Origin: Mycobacterium sp. ACS1612
GTDB lineage: Bacteria > Actinomycetota > Actinomycetes > Mycobacteriales > Mycobacteriaceae
DNA length: 64,000 nucleotides
Reading direction: 5' to 3'
Assembly: GCF_001667505.1 (NCBI RefSeq)
Contig: NZ_LZHZ01000054.1
Span: 1 to 64,000, forward strand
Notes under the pieces: generated by a model
The model's input: the letters and a program-made list of their open reading frames with translations, nothing else
The model's database searches: none
What the model was told of the DNA's origin: nothing
Shown here: one piece after another, positions 15,767-23,796 of the stretch
Position numbering within the stretch: the stretch's first letter is position 1
Layout: every line of letters starts with the position of its first letter
Position numbers and translations under genes: made by a program

Positions 15767-16036
15767 TTAGCTTTCGTGTGCGATGTACTGGTTGAGGTCA
15801 GACTTCCCTTGCTCTGCAATCGAATCCAATGCGTTGATTACGGTGTCGAGATCGGCCATCAGCTCGTTGGACGCGGCCTGGTACCTCTGGGACTGCTGGC
15901 CGAGCCACCCCGTTGAGGTCAGATCCTGCGCCACGTTGTCCATCTGGTTCTTCAGGTTTTTGGCGTTCGCTTGCGCGTCAGTGACCTTCTGCAAATCGGC
16001 CCTGGCTTGTTCAACGGTGATACCCACGATGGGCAT
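15767..16036 (-). CDS. WXG100 protein (EsxB-like) with C-terminal YxxxE signal
   Basis: 89 residues. The helix-turn-helix has a standard WLG turn (TGWLGQQSQRY near residues 43-53), and the C-terminus ends QYIAHES, in which Y-I-A-H-E is the YxxxD/E type VII export signal. That marks it as the CFP-10-like member of the pair with the following gene. An AGGAGG-type ribosome site (ggaggaagc on the coding strand) precedes the ATG at 16034-16036. It is placed directly after espG in a PE-PPE-espG-esx order, as in core ESX loci. Confidence 0.9.
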   Translation of the reverse strand: MPIVGITVEQARADLQKVTDAQANAKNLKNQMDNVAQDLTSTGWLGQQSQRYQAASNELMADLDTVINALDSIAEQGKSDLNQYIAHES

Positions 16037-16111
16037 TGCGCTTCCTCCTTCGATAGATCACGCGAGTGTTTCTCGATGTACATAAATCCTTTGGCAGATT
16101 GGTGATTGGCG

Positions 16112-16924
16112 CTACCCGTCACCCCCTCCGGCTGTGGTCAGCTCTGCGAGCCGGGTGATCGCCTGAATGACTGCGTGATCGGTGCCGCCTTTGACGGTGG
16201 TCCATATTTCCCCCGTCGGCGACGCGCTCGGTACTGCGACGATGCGCCCACGTCTGGTGTAGAAGACACCTGCAGCCGCGGGGGCCCGGCAGATCCTGTC
16301 CTCATCAGCCACCAAGGCGTAGACCACGATCTCGGCAAATGCCTGCCGGGAGGCCAGCGCGGCACCCAGCGATAGCGCAACCGAAGTTTCGGCGCCCAGA
16401 CTGCGGATCTGGTCCGCAAGAGCCACGGGATCGTCTGTGCCGGAGAGGCATTCCGCGAGCTGTTGCAGCGGCGCTGCGAACGGTTCCACAGGTGCGGCGT
16501 CGGCGCTTCGGAGTTCGCTCGCCAGAGCCTTTGCCATCGAGAGCGATTCCGCACCGTCGCGCAACGGCGACAATGTGACGACCTCCGAAATACGCCGGGC
16601 CACGACGGCAGTTGCGCCGCGTCGCGCAACGGCGACCCGTGCCGTACCTTCCGGCGTCACCATCCTAATTGCCCATTGGAGATCGGGCCGGTGCAAGGTT
16701 TCCAGCATTGCGGCCAGGCCGAGGTGCACTGCGCGGTCGGTGATCAAGTTGCGAGCCAACAGATTGCGCTTGGCGCGTTCGACTGCCGCGTCCCGATCCG
16801 GGATCGTGGCGTATCGCGGGCGAACATTCAGCACGCTGGGCAGGTCGAAAACGCCGAGCAGGCCGGCCACGGCTTGAAGTTCGTCGTGGCTCAGGCTGAT
16901 CCGGTCTGACAGCGCGCTGGTCAT
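16112..16924 (-). CDS. EspG-family ESX chaperone
   Basis: 270 residues. The whole protein follows the EspG family: N-terminal LSHDELQAVAGLLGVFDLPSVL, central LHLGLAAMLETLHRPD-type segment, PLRDGAESLSMAKALASEL, and the C-terminal GVFYTRRGRIVAVPSASPTGEIWTTVKGGTDHAVIQAITRL. EspG proteins bind the PE-PPE dimer tip in the cytosol, keep it soluble and direct it to one ESX system. The start codon overlaps the PPE stop as ATGA, so it is coupled to its probable client genes (PE 18260-18556, PPE 16921-18030). Confidence 0.85.
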   Translation of the reverse strand: MTSALSDRISLSHDELQAVAGLLGVFDLPSVLNVRPRYATIPDRDAAVERAKRNLLARNLITDRAVHLGLAAMLETLHRPDLQWAIRMVTPEGTARVAVARRGATAVVARRISEVVTLSPLRDGAESLSMAKALASELRSADAAPVEPFAAPLQQLAECLSGTDDPVALADQIRSLGAETSVALSLGAALASRQAFAEIVVYALVADEDRICRAPAAAGVFYTRRGRIVAVPSASPTGEIWTTVKGGTDHAVIQAITRLAELTTAGGGDG

Positions 16925-18030
16925 AGCATCAGACCCTTGTCGATCCCGATGACCGCGGGTGCCGTCCAGTGGTTCGACACCTGTTCCAGGGTGGACTCGG
17001 GTTCCTCTGCGTACGCGGGGACGTCAGGCTGATCAGATTGAGCGAGTTCATCGAAGATCGAGGTGTCCGGGCCCCAACTGACACTGGACACCGTGAAGGC
17101 CGAGTCGCTCTGCTGGGCTGCAGGCAGCCAAGACACCGATGCATCTGACAGTCCGGCACCCGGCTCGCCGGTGCCATCGAGTGTTGCTGACGGCACGAGT
17201 GATTCGTGTTCGCGCTGTCCGCCGCCCGCTCGTGCCATGGCACCCGCACCCATTGGGCCATATCCACCACCCATGCCGCCGGTCCCGCTGCTCGAGTCGC
17301 TGCCAGTGCCGGTGGAGGAGAGCTGGCGCAGCCCTTTTCGGTCCGTGCTGGACGTCGCTTGGTTGGCCGCGAACGGCGCAAGTGGCGCGGGCGCCACGGC
17401 ATCACTGACGGTTCGCCCTGTGGTATCGCCGCCCTCAGCGTTGTCATCAGCTGCCTTGGCTCGGCGTTCTGTCCGCAGTGCGTCGCCCTTGCACACATCA
17501 GGTGGAGTCGGTTGGTCCCAAGCAGTAGCTAAGGCGTTACACGACTCTTCGTATTGGTACATGACTGCCGTGGCGTCGGCCTGTTTGGCCGAAGTCGCAT
17601 CATCCAGTTCGGCGAAGCGCCCGTTGAGGATTGCGCCGTTGTAAGCAGCCAGGGAATCCATCACGTCACGCGCGACCCTCTCCTGGACCGCCTCCGACAG
17701 ACTCGGCATGGCCAGAACCGCAACACCGTTCGCGGTCGCAGCTTCCTCGGCCCGCTCACCGTTGGCGGCTGCACTGAGACTGACCGCTTGTAGCCATCCG
17801 CCGAACTGTTCGAGCTTGTCGATGACGACGTCGGCGCCTTGGCTGGTGAACGCTGCACGTACCTGGTCGAGCAGTTTTCCGTAGTCCTCAGCGACAGAAG
17901 CCATTTCGTCGGCAACCCGAACCCAGGCTGCGCCAGCTTGACCGACGGATCGCGGGCCTGGGCCGTCGGTGAGGTCTCGGGCCAGCTGCTCGGTGCTGCG
18001 CGATTCCCATGCCACGTTGGTGAATCCCAT
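16921..18030 (-). CDS. PPE-like ESX substrate
   Basis: 369 residues from the ATG at 18028-18030, chosen because GGGGAGGT lies 7 nt upstream; a TTG 18 bp earlier lies in the same frame. Residues 1-180 fit the PPE helical domain (NVAWESRSTEQLARDL... GPGP... AGAAWVRVADEMA... QFGGWL... NGRFAELDDATSAKQADATAVMYQYE), although the literal PPE triplet is absent. The rest is Ala/Gly/Ser-rich and ends WTAPAVIGIDKGLML. PPE proteins pair with PE proteins and leave through ESX systems with EspG. A PE gene lies upstream and the EspG start overlaps its stop. Confidence 0.8.
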   Translation of the reverse strand: MGFTNVAWESRSTEQLARDLTDGPGPRSVGQAGAAWVRVADEMASVAEDYGKLLDQVRAAFTSQGADVVIDKLEQFGGWLQAVSLSAAANGERAEEAATANGVAVLAMPSLSEAVQERVARDVMDSLAAYNGAILNGRFAELDDATSAKQADATAVMYQYEESCNALATAWDQPTPPDVCKGDALRTERRAKAADDNAEGGDTTGRTVSDAVAPAPLAPFAANQATSSTDRKGLRQLSSTGTGSDSSSGTGGMGGGYGPMGAGAMARAGGGQREHESLVPSATLDGTGEPGAGLSDASVSWLPAAQQSDSAFTVSSVSWGPDTSIFDELAQSDQPDVPAYAEEPESTLEQVSNHWTAPAVIGIDKGLML

Positions 18031-18259
18031 GCAATGACCTCCCCTCAACGCCGAAAGTCTAAGTCTGATCAGTTACAAGCGCGCGAAGTGCCGATTTCGA
18101 TACCGTGCGGATGAATTACGTTGCCGGAGAACGTAAATTTCAGCCGCGATGACCTGATCGTCGAGTTGTGCGCGAGGTGCATACTCACTCAACGGGGCCG
18201 CAGCGCAGATGGTTCAAGGTGGACGTGTGGACCGGCGTTCAGGTAATGGCCTACAAGGG

Positions 18260-18556
18260 CTAGACAGCGAAGTCGTTTTCGGAGTCCAGGACGTTTTGCG
18301 TGTGTGCCCGCAAGGTCGCTGCGATCTCTCGCGCCTCGTTCGAGCCTTTACCCGCCGAATCGGCGAAGCCTGTGTGCACGTCATTCAGCGTCGACGCAAC
18401 TCGCTGAGAGACCTCATCGCGGCCGGCCGCCACAACGGTCAGGTTCGGCGCTTCGACCGCCATGACCTTGTCGATGCGGTCGGCCAATGCATCGAGCTGG
18501 CCGGCCGCCTCCATGACATCGGACGGTTGCATGGAGAATTCTGAATTAATCGGCAT
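18260..18556 (-). CDS. PE-like ESX substrate
   Basis: 98 residues, the size of a bare PE domain. The sequence MQPSDVMEAAGQLDALADRIDKVM... VVAAGRDEVSQRVASTLNDVHTGF matches the PE helical hairpin, especially the conserved AAGxDEVS turn, although the Pro-Glu pair near residue 8 is missing. The C-terminal NVLDSENDF sits where PE proteins carry YxxxD/E, but with Val in place of Tyr. It lies upstream of the PPE gene with a 229-bp gap, longer than in core loci. The gap shows nothing I can assign. Confidence 0.75.
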   Translation of the reverse strand: MPINSEFSMQPSDVMEAAGQLDALADRIDKVMAVEAPNLTVVAAGRDEVSQRVASTLNDVHTGFADSAGKGSNEAREIAATLRAHTQNVLDSENDFAV

Positions 18557-18571
18557 GCTAAGGCTCCTTGT

Positions 18572-19930
18572 CTAGATCCGTAAATCCATATCTGAACGTT
18601 CGGCTGGATCGATCTGACCGAGCACCGGCGGGGCGGCGTTGCCGAGATCGCCGACGAGCTGGTCGTTTGAGGTGTGGAGAAACGCCGCCGGATTGTGACG
18701 CCCATCAGCGGCGCCCGCCTTTCCTGCACCACCCATCGGCCCGCCCGTCATCGCGGAGCCGCCGGCCCCGGCGGCCGCGCCGAGGGTGGCGCCGCTCTGT
18801 AAGGGTGTGCCGTCCGCACCAACTTTGGGTACCGCCGGGATTTGAGGAGCCAACTGCGAATTGGCGGCACCTGTGGGCATACCCTTTGCGGCGCCTGCAC
18901 TTCCACCGGCTTTCGGCGACGCAGGCTTGTTCACTGCGGCAGGATCGTTTGTCGGATCGTTGGGGTTGCGGTCGTCAGGTCCACCAGCGCCGGACTGAGC
19001 CGCCTGCGTGGCGGCAGTCACCCCCTCCATCACCGGCGAGATCAGACTTGTCCCCACTTCTGTCAGCGGGCTCAAGAACTGCAAGGCCGACCCAATACCC
19101 GGTGCCGCTGCCGTGCTCACCGCAGGCACGGCGGCCGTGGTTGCGGTCGTCGCCGCCAGCCTGGACGTCGAGGCTGCCAGAGGAACGGGCGCACCTACCG
19201 CACTGACCTGCGCCGCCTGTGCGCCGATGGCTCCTTGCGCTTCGGTCATCGCGTCCGTGGCCTCTGTGACAGCTTCAGTCGCGGCTTGGATGGCCTGAGC
19301 TATTCCCCAGGGAAAAATGATGTTTGGTCCGATCGCGATGATCTTCGCGATGAACTCGTTGATGATGGCGATCAGGCGCGCTTCGGTCTGGCTGACCGTC
19401 GCGACGACCGAGGACAAGCTCTGCCCCAAGCTCGACGCCTGACTTGCCACCTTGCTTCCGTCGGCGACTGCTGCCGAAGTCGCGGCCCCTGCTGCGGGTC
19501 CGGCGACTCCCTGCCACACGCTCGCAAGCTGCGCCATACCCTGCGCCAAGGGTTCTGCGGCAGACTCGAACGCCTGTGAAATCCCCTGGAATATCTGCGT
19601 CGGGTCGGACCCGTTGTTGAACTGACCAGTCCCCAACGTCCCCAGTGCATCGGTGGCGGGCTTGATCATTTGCGTCGGATCCAGGGGATTCGCGGGTGCG
19701 GGCGCTCCGCCGTCGGTGCCATCCGGGGGCATCACATGCGACGGTATCCGCGGCAATCCGAGGCGGGCCAGAATGTCCTGAACCGGCTGATTCAGATAAT
19801 CCGCCAGGTTTGTCTCATGGGCGTTGATGACCTGCTCGGGGTCAAAGGCAGGCTGCCCTTGTTGCACAAGGTCCGGTGAAATCGTATGCGCTGATGGAGT
19901 ATTCGCTGCCGATTGCAGCGCGGCTGCCAT
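18572..19930 (-). CDS. EspA/EspE-like secreted ESX protein
   Basis: 452 residues from the ATG at 19928-19930, chosen over an upstream in-frame start at 20017 because the latter overlaps the EspC-like gene. Seen: a helical N-terminal half with a WQG turn (SVWQGVAGP), a hydrophobic segment (LIAIINEFIAKIIAIGPNIIF) like that of EspA, then an Ala/Gly/Pro-rich disordered half ending LVGDLGNAAPPVLGQID. EspC-like plus EspA/E-like neighbours reproduce the espA-espC and espE-espF pairs of ESX-1, whose products are co-exported. 13 bp separate it from the EspC-like gene. Family level only; function unknown. Confidence 0.65.
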   Translation of the reverse strand: MAAALQSAANTPSAHTISPDLVQQGQPAFDPEQVINAHETNLADYLNQPVQDILARLGLPRIPSHVMPPDGTDGGAPAPANPLDPTQMIKPATDALGTLGTGQFNNGSDPTQIFQGISQAFESAAEPLAQGMAQLASVWQGVAGPAAGAATSAAVADGSKVASQASSLGQSLSSVVATVSQTEARLIAIINEFIAKIIAIGPNIIFPWGIAQAIQAATEAVTEATDAMTEAQGAIGAQAAQVSAVGAPVPLAASTSRLAATTATTAAVPAVSTAAAPGIGSALQFLSPLTEVGTSLISPVMEGVTAATQAAQSGAGGPDDRNPNDPTNDPAAVNKPASPKAGGSAGAAKGMPTGAANSQLAPQIPAVPKVGADGTPLQSGATLGAAAGAGGSAMTGGPMGGAGKAGAADGRHNPAAFLHTSNDQLVGDLGNAAPPVLGQIDPAERSDMDLRI

Positions 19931-19943
19931 TCGTGACTCGCGA

Positions 19944-20222
19944 TCACACGCCGTCAGCGGCGAGGTACGCGGCGTTGGAGGCGTTGGTCTGCCCACCGAT
20001 CGCGCCGTGAACCGCACCGACTGTCAATGTGCTGAACAAGTTGTTCGTCTGCGCGGAAGCGTAGGACAAAAGGTAATTGGCACCGATTGGGCCAACCGCT
20101 GCGACAGCCGCACTGAACATCGCTCCCGCGTCCGCGGACCCCGCATCCGAGATCATCTCCCCCGCGGCGGTGTTTGCGCTGGCGAATGCCTGCAGCCCTG
20201 CTGGGACGACCGAAAGGACCAT
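19944..20222 (-). CDS. EspC-like ESX secretion target with YxxxD signal
   Basis: 92 residues. VVPAGLQAFASANTAAGEMI and the following helices fit the EspC family (T7SS ESX target). The end AAYLAADGV contains Y-L-A-A-D, the YxxxD export signal recognised by the ESX ATPase. It stands directly before the EspA/E-like gene, as espC-type genes do beside their co-dependent partners, and is probably co-exported with it. Confidence 0.8.
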   Translation of the reverse strand: MVLSVVPAGLQAFASANTAAGEMISDAGSADAGAMFSAAVAAVGPIGANYLLSYASAQTNNLFSTLTVGAVHGAIGGQTNASNAAYLAADGV

Positions 20223-20249
20223 GCCGTCAAACCTCTCTCGAGTGATGTG

Positions 20250-21617
20250 TTACGTCGTGTTGAGGAGCTCAAATCGCTTGCAGGACATATCTTGTGATGC
20301 CAATCGAACTGTATACGAATAGGCATCACACCGCAGCCGCTGCGACTGGTTCAATGCTGCAGTGAGGTCCCGATTAGGTTCGCCTGAAAGAGCATCGATA
20401 ACCTCGTCCACTGCGGCCTCACTGTCGATGGCGGCGGTCAACAATGACGCGCACGCGGATCTTCTAGCGGACTGGGTTATTTCAGCCATCTCCACCAGCG
20501 TTGCCTCGTCAGCGGATCCCCAGACAGCTGGCAACGCCATCTGGAGTTCGTGATAGGTGTCCGTTGCGCCCCGCCACCAACCTTCTTCTGCCCACGAATA
20601 CCAAAAACTCAACAACCCATGCTGACAACGGATATTGAGCACCGCTTCGTTCACCCACACCGGCGCGCCCGCGAACAGAACCGGCATAGGTTCGTCGCCG
20701 GAACAGCCGGCAGTCAACAGCGGCGACTCCGACCAGCCTCCCAATAGCACTGCCAGGTCGCCTGGCAGGAGAACCAACGTTGCACCGCTAGGGGTTTCGG
20801 ACTCATACCAAGCAAGCCCCGGCGTGACTCTCAGGCCCTCTTCGGATTCAACACCCATGTGCAGCGCGCCAAGTACGGGCCACCGGGCCCACATGTCATG
20901 GACGCCTGCCAAGTCATCCATTGGCGTTGCTGCTCGACACGCAGCCATGTCGTCCAGATAGTTCTTGGTGGGCTGTAGTTGATCTCCGGGGAATGGATCG
21001 TCGCCGTAGTCGTAACCGACGACAATCTCGGCCTCGTTGCTGATATCGAACACCAGTCGCCACCACGACCCAGCCGACGCCACCGCTGTGAGATTGAGTT
21101 GTTCACGCACAAGCGCCGTGATGTTGTCCGGAACGTCGGCGAGCTGTAACCGCCTGCCGTCGGCGGTCTCGTATCCGACATACGCAGTTTCATCGGCGAC
21201 GGTCAGTGCGAACTCCGCGCGGCACCATAGCCAGTCATCCGGAGCGAGGGAGATCAATTGTTGGCCAATGAGGTCGGCCCCCTCCGAGGTGAATGAATCC
21301 TGTGCCGCGCCACCGTTCACCTCGCCACCATCGTCGCCCTCTGAGGTACGGCCGAATTGGTGCATCGGCAATGCACCGTCCGATGACAGCGACGACATCC
21401 CGAACGCGCGCGCGTGTACCGACACCTGCTCGATCGCACCGGTATCGCTCACCAGGGATTTCGGTCGCTCGAGTGGTCGCTTCTGATCGTCCGATTCCGA
21501 GGTATACACCGACCAGCCGCTGTCGGATCGGTTTGCCGCCAAACCTTCAGTGGGGTAATCCAGTTCGGCGGCCCCGACGTTCTGCACTACCGCAAATATA
21601 GCTTCGGCGGCATTCAC
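20250..21617 (-). CDS. First gene of the ESX island, with YezG-like (immunity-type) segment
   Basis: 455 residues from a GTG at 21615-21617, the only plausible start after the upstream in-frame stop. No export signal. Residues about 115-225 (LISLAPDDWLWCRAEFAL... VGYETADGRRLQLADVPDNITALVREQL... WWRLVFDISNEAEIVVGYDYGDDPF) resemble the YezG/DUF600 immunity fold: W-rich strands, a variable loop, W-x-x-[VL]-x-x-x-I, then a GYDYxDDP turn. The C-terminal half (GWSESPLLTAGC... FWYSWAEEGWWRG) is unassigned. As the first gene of an operon that ends in a polymorphic toxin, it is a candidate immunity or regulatory protein. The similarity is moderate and unverified. Confidence 0.55.
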   Translation of the reverse strand: MNAAEAIFAVVQNVGAAELDYPTEGLAANRSDSGWSVYTSESDDQKRPLERPKSLVSDTGAIEQVSVHARAFGMSSLSSDGALPMHQFGRTSEGDDGGEVNGGAAQDSFTSEGADLIGQQLISLAPDDWLWCRAEFALTVADETAYVGYETADGRRLQLADVPDNITALVREQLNLTAVASAGSWWRLVFDISNEAEIVVGYDYGDDPFPGDQLQPTKNYLDDMAACRAATPMDDLAGVHDMWARWPVLGALHMGVESEEGLRVTPGLAWYESETPSGATLVLLPGDLAVLLGGWSESPLLTAGCSGDEPMPVLFAGAPVWVNEAVLNIRCQHGLLSFWYSWAEEGWWRGATDTYHELQMALPAVWGSADEATLVEMAEITQSARRSACASLLTAAIDSEAAVDEVIDALSGEPNRDLTAALNQSQRLRCDAYSYTVRLASQDMSCKRFELLNTT

Positions 21618-21757
21618 TTCCAGCGGTCTCTCATCGATCGCACAATGTCGATAACGTCAACGCGTCGAGATTTCATGCACCGCGGGAACCGAGATGCGGC
21701 GCAACCGAAAAGTGTTACCGCCGAACTGCTGCCGGGCCTCGACTAAGCGCGTGCCGG

Positions 21758-22168
21758 CTAATCTTTGCCGTCGGTATCCGTTGAAGCCGCACCAAGCCAC
21801 TGCAGCGTCGCCGGACTGAACAACAGTGCGAGCGTCACCAGCGCGACGACAGCAACTGGAATGGCATACAGCCACTGCTGCGAGCCGACACCCATGTACC
21901 ACGCCACCGGCAGCAGCAGAAGCTGCGCGAACACCGCGATGCCGCGGCCCCAACGCCGTCCTGTCCACAACGCCCACCCAGCGGCGAGCACAGCCCCGCC
22001 CATGATCACGAACCAGCCCGCGGTGCCGTATCCGCTGAGCCACGGCTGGTCCTCGACGCCGCTCAGATGGCGTACCACCAACACCACCGCGACACCCACC
22101 AGCACGACCCCCTCCAGCCCGACGATGACAGCGGCCTGGCGGACGGTTGATGGCGAGGGCACGATCAC
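21758..22168 (-). CDS. Four-helix integral membrane protein (Rv3217c-like)
   Basis: 136 residues with four hydrophobic spans (about 12-32, 50-68, 74-92, 98-118) and short charged ends. Size and place, divergent from the lipid kinase gene with 39 bp between, match M. tuberculosis Rv3217c. No catalytic motif seen. It marks the left end of the conserved backbone; the ESX island begins 140 bp further left. Confidence 0.75.
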   Translation of the reverse strand: MIVPSPSTVRQAAVIVGLEGVVLVGVAVVLVVRHLSGVEDQPWLSGYGTAGWFVIMGGAVLAAGWALWTGRRWGRGIAVFAQLLLLPVAWYMGVGSQQWLYAIPVAVVALVTLALLFSPATLQWLGAASTDTDGKD

Positions 22169-22207
22169 GCCGTCGAGCCTAGAGGCGGGCGGTTAGGCTC
22201 GGACCCC

Positions 22208-23176
22208 GTGCGCGCCGTGCTGATCGTCAACCCCAACGCGACGTCGACCACTCCAGCGGGCCGCGACCTGCTCGCCCACGCGCTGGAGAGTCGCGTGAAG
22301 CTGACCGTCGTGCACACCGACCACCGCGGCCACGCCATCGAAATCGGCAGGGATGCGACGCGGGACGGGGTCGACATGCTGATCGTGCACGGCGGCGACG
22401 GCACGGTGAACGAGGTCGTCAACGGCATTCTCGGCGAGGCGGGACCGGGCGGGCCCGCACCGGCTGTAGGCGTGGTGCCCGGCGGATCGGCGAACGTGTT
22501 CGCCCGCGCGCTGGGCATCAGCCCTGACCCGATCGAGGCGACCAATCAACTCATCGACCTGCTGTCGGCGCACGGAAGGCGAAAGTCCTGGCGCCGCATC
22601 GGCTTGATGGACTGCGGGGAGCGCTGGGGCGTGTTCACCGCAGGCATGGGCGTCGACGGCGACGTCGTGGCCGCTGTCGAGGCCCAACGCGCGAAGGGCC
22701 GCAAGGTGACGGCGTCGCGCTACATCCGCGTCGCGATCCGTGAGGTGCTCGCCAGCGTCCGCAAGGAACCGACCCTGACGCTGCACCTGCCGGACCGGGA
22801 GCCCGCCGCGGGGGTGCACTTCGCGTTCGTGTCGAACTCCAGTCCGTGGACGTATGCGAACACCCGGCCGGTGTGGACCAACCCCACGACGACGTTCGAG
22901 ACGGGTCTCGGCGTGTTCGCCACCACGAGCGCGAACGTCTGGGCCAATTTGGGGCTGGTGCGCCAGATGATGAGTAAGAAACCGCGGTTAGAGGCGAGGC
23001 ATTTGATACGCGACGACGACCTGGGGTGGGTGCGGGTGACCAGCGACACGCCGGTCGCGTGTCAAATCGACGGGGACTACCTCGGTCCGCGGGAGGCGAT
23101 GACGTTCACGTCGGTGCCCGACGCGCTGGGCGTGGTTGCTCCTCCTGCAAAAGTACGCTCTGATCTGCGCAAATAG
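22208..23176 (+). CDS. Diacylglycerol/sphingosine-kinase-family lipid kinase (Rv3218-like)
   Basis: 322 residues from a GTG start. The N-terminus (VLIVNPNATSTT) and GGDGTVNEVVNG near residues 59-70 are the nucleotide-binding signature of the diacylglycerol kinase catalytic domain; PGGSANVFARALG follows at 97-109. The C-terminal beta domain (FVSNSSPWTYANTRPV... VACQIDGDYLG) completes the YegS/DgkB fold. The enzyme phosphorylates a lipid hydroxyl using ATP; the substrate cannot be told from sequence. It lies upstream of whiB1, as in M. tuberculosis. Confidence 0.9.
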   Translation: MRAVLIVNPNATSTTPAGRDLLAHALESRVKLTVVHTDHRGHAIEIGRDATRDGVDMLIVHGGDGTVNEVVNGILGEAGPGGPAPAVGVVPGGSANVFARALGISPDPIEATNQLIDLLSAHGRRKSWRRIGLMDCGERWGVFTAGMGVDGDVVAAVEAQRAKGRKVTASRYIRVAIREVLASVRKEPTLTLHLPDREPAAGVHFAFVSNSSPWTYANTRPVWTNPTTTFETGLGVFATTSANVWANLGLVRQMMSKKPRLEARHLIRDDDLGWVRVTSDTPVACQIDGDYLGPREAMTFTSVPDALGVVAPPAKVRSDLRK

Positions 23177-23254
23177 CACCGACTCGGCCGATTCAGGGCG
23201 CAGGTTGATTAAGTGTAGTACAAACGAATGAGGGGTCCGCCAACGACCCTAGTT

Positions 23255-23270
23255 AGTGACATTACCCACT
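23255..23270. promoter_or_regulatory. Candidate CRP-type site upstream of whiB1
   Basis: agtgacattacccact is a near-palindrome with AGTG and CACT ends, similar to mycobacterial CRP sites, about 140 bp before the whiB1 start. whiB1 is a known cAMP-CRP target in M. tuberculosis. A TTGACA-like box lies at 23287-23292, but I see no convincing -10. Confidence 0.45.
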
Positions 23271-23410
23271 TGTTAACTCGCGAGTATTGACATCTGTTCA
23301 GCCTGTGAAAGCATCGGAAGCAACAGTGCAGAAACATTTCGAATGCACGCGTTAACAGCCGAAGAAAAGCTCGTGCGCCCTGCTGCGCACACAGTTAGGA
23401 GATTAGAACC

Positions 23411-23665
23411 ATGGATTGGCGCCACAAGGCGGTCTGTCGCGACGAGGACCCGGAACTGTTCTTCCCGGTGGGGAACAGCGGGCCGGCGATCGCGCAGATT
23501 GCTGACGCGAAGCTCGTCTGTAACCGCTGCCCGGTGACCACAGAGTGCCTCACCTGGGCGTTGGATTCAGGCCAGGACGCGGGCGTGTGGGGCGGCATGA
23601 GCGAGGACGAGCGTCGCGCACTCAAGCGCCGCAACGCCCGGACGAAGGCCCGCAGCGCGGTCTGA
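23411..23665 (+). CDS. whiB1: WhiB1, [4Fe-4S] nitric-oxide-sensing transcription factor
   Basis: 84 residues. The four cluster cysteines are C9, C37, C40 and C46, followed by the GVWGG turn and a basic C-terminal segment (KRRNARTKARSAV) that binds DNA. WhiB1 binds the housekeeping sigma factor and is essential in M. tuberculosis; its cluster reacts with NO. The 234-bp upstream region holds a candidate CRP site, and a strong hairpin follows the stop. Confidence 0.97.
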   Translation: MDWRHKAVCRDEDPELFFPVGNSGPAIAQIADAKLVCNRCPVTTECLTWALDSGQDAGVWGGMSEDERRALKRRNARTKARSAV

Positions 23666-23676
23666 CCCCAGAATTC

Positions 23677-23713
23677 AGTTACGGCCCCGGCAAAATTTGC
23701 CGGGGCCGTAACT
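23677..23713 (+). terminator. whiB1 terminator hairpin
   Basis: A near-perfect 37-bp palindrome, arms agttacggccccggcaaa and its complement around one central base, 12 bp after the whiB1 stop. It separates whiB1 from the convergent pdtaS gene. Confidence 0.85.
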
Positions 23714-23796
23714 GTGTGCAAATGCAATTGATGCGAAATAGATCACAAAAACCACAATTGCAAAATCAGGTCACAAACTGTGGCCGTACTGTGCGG

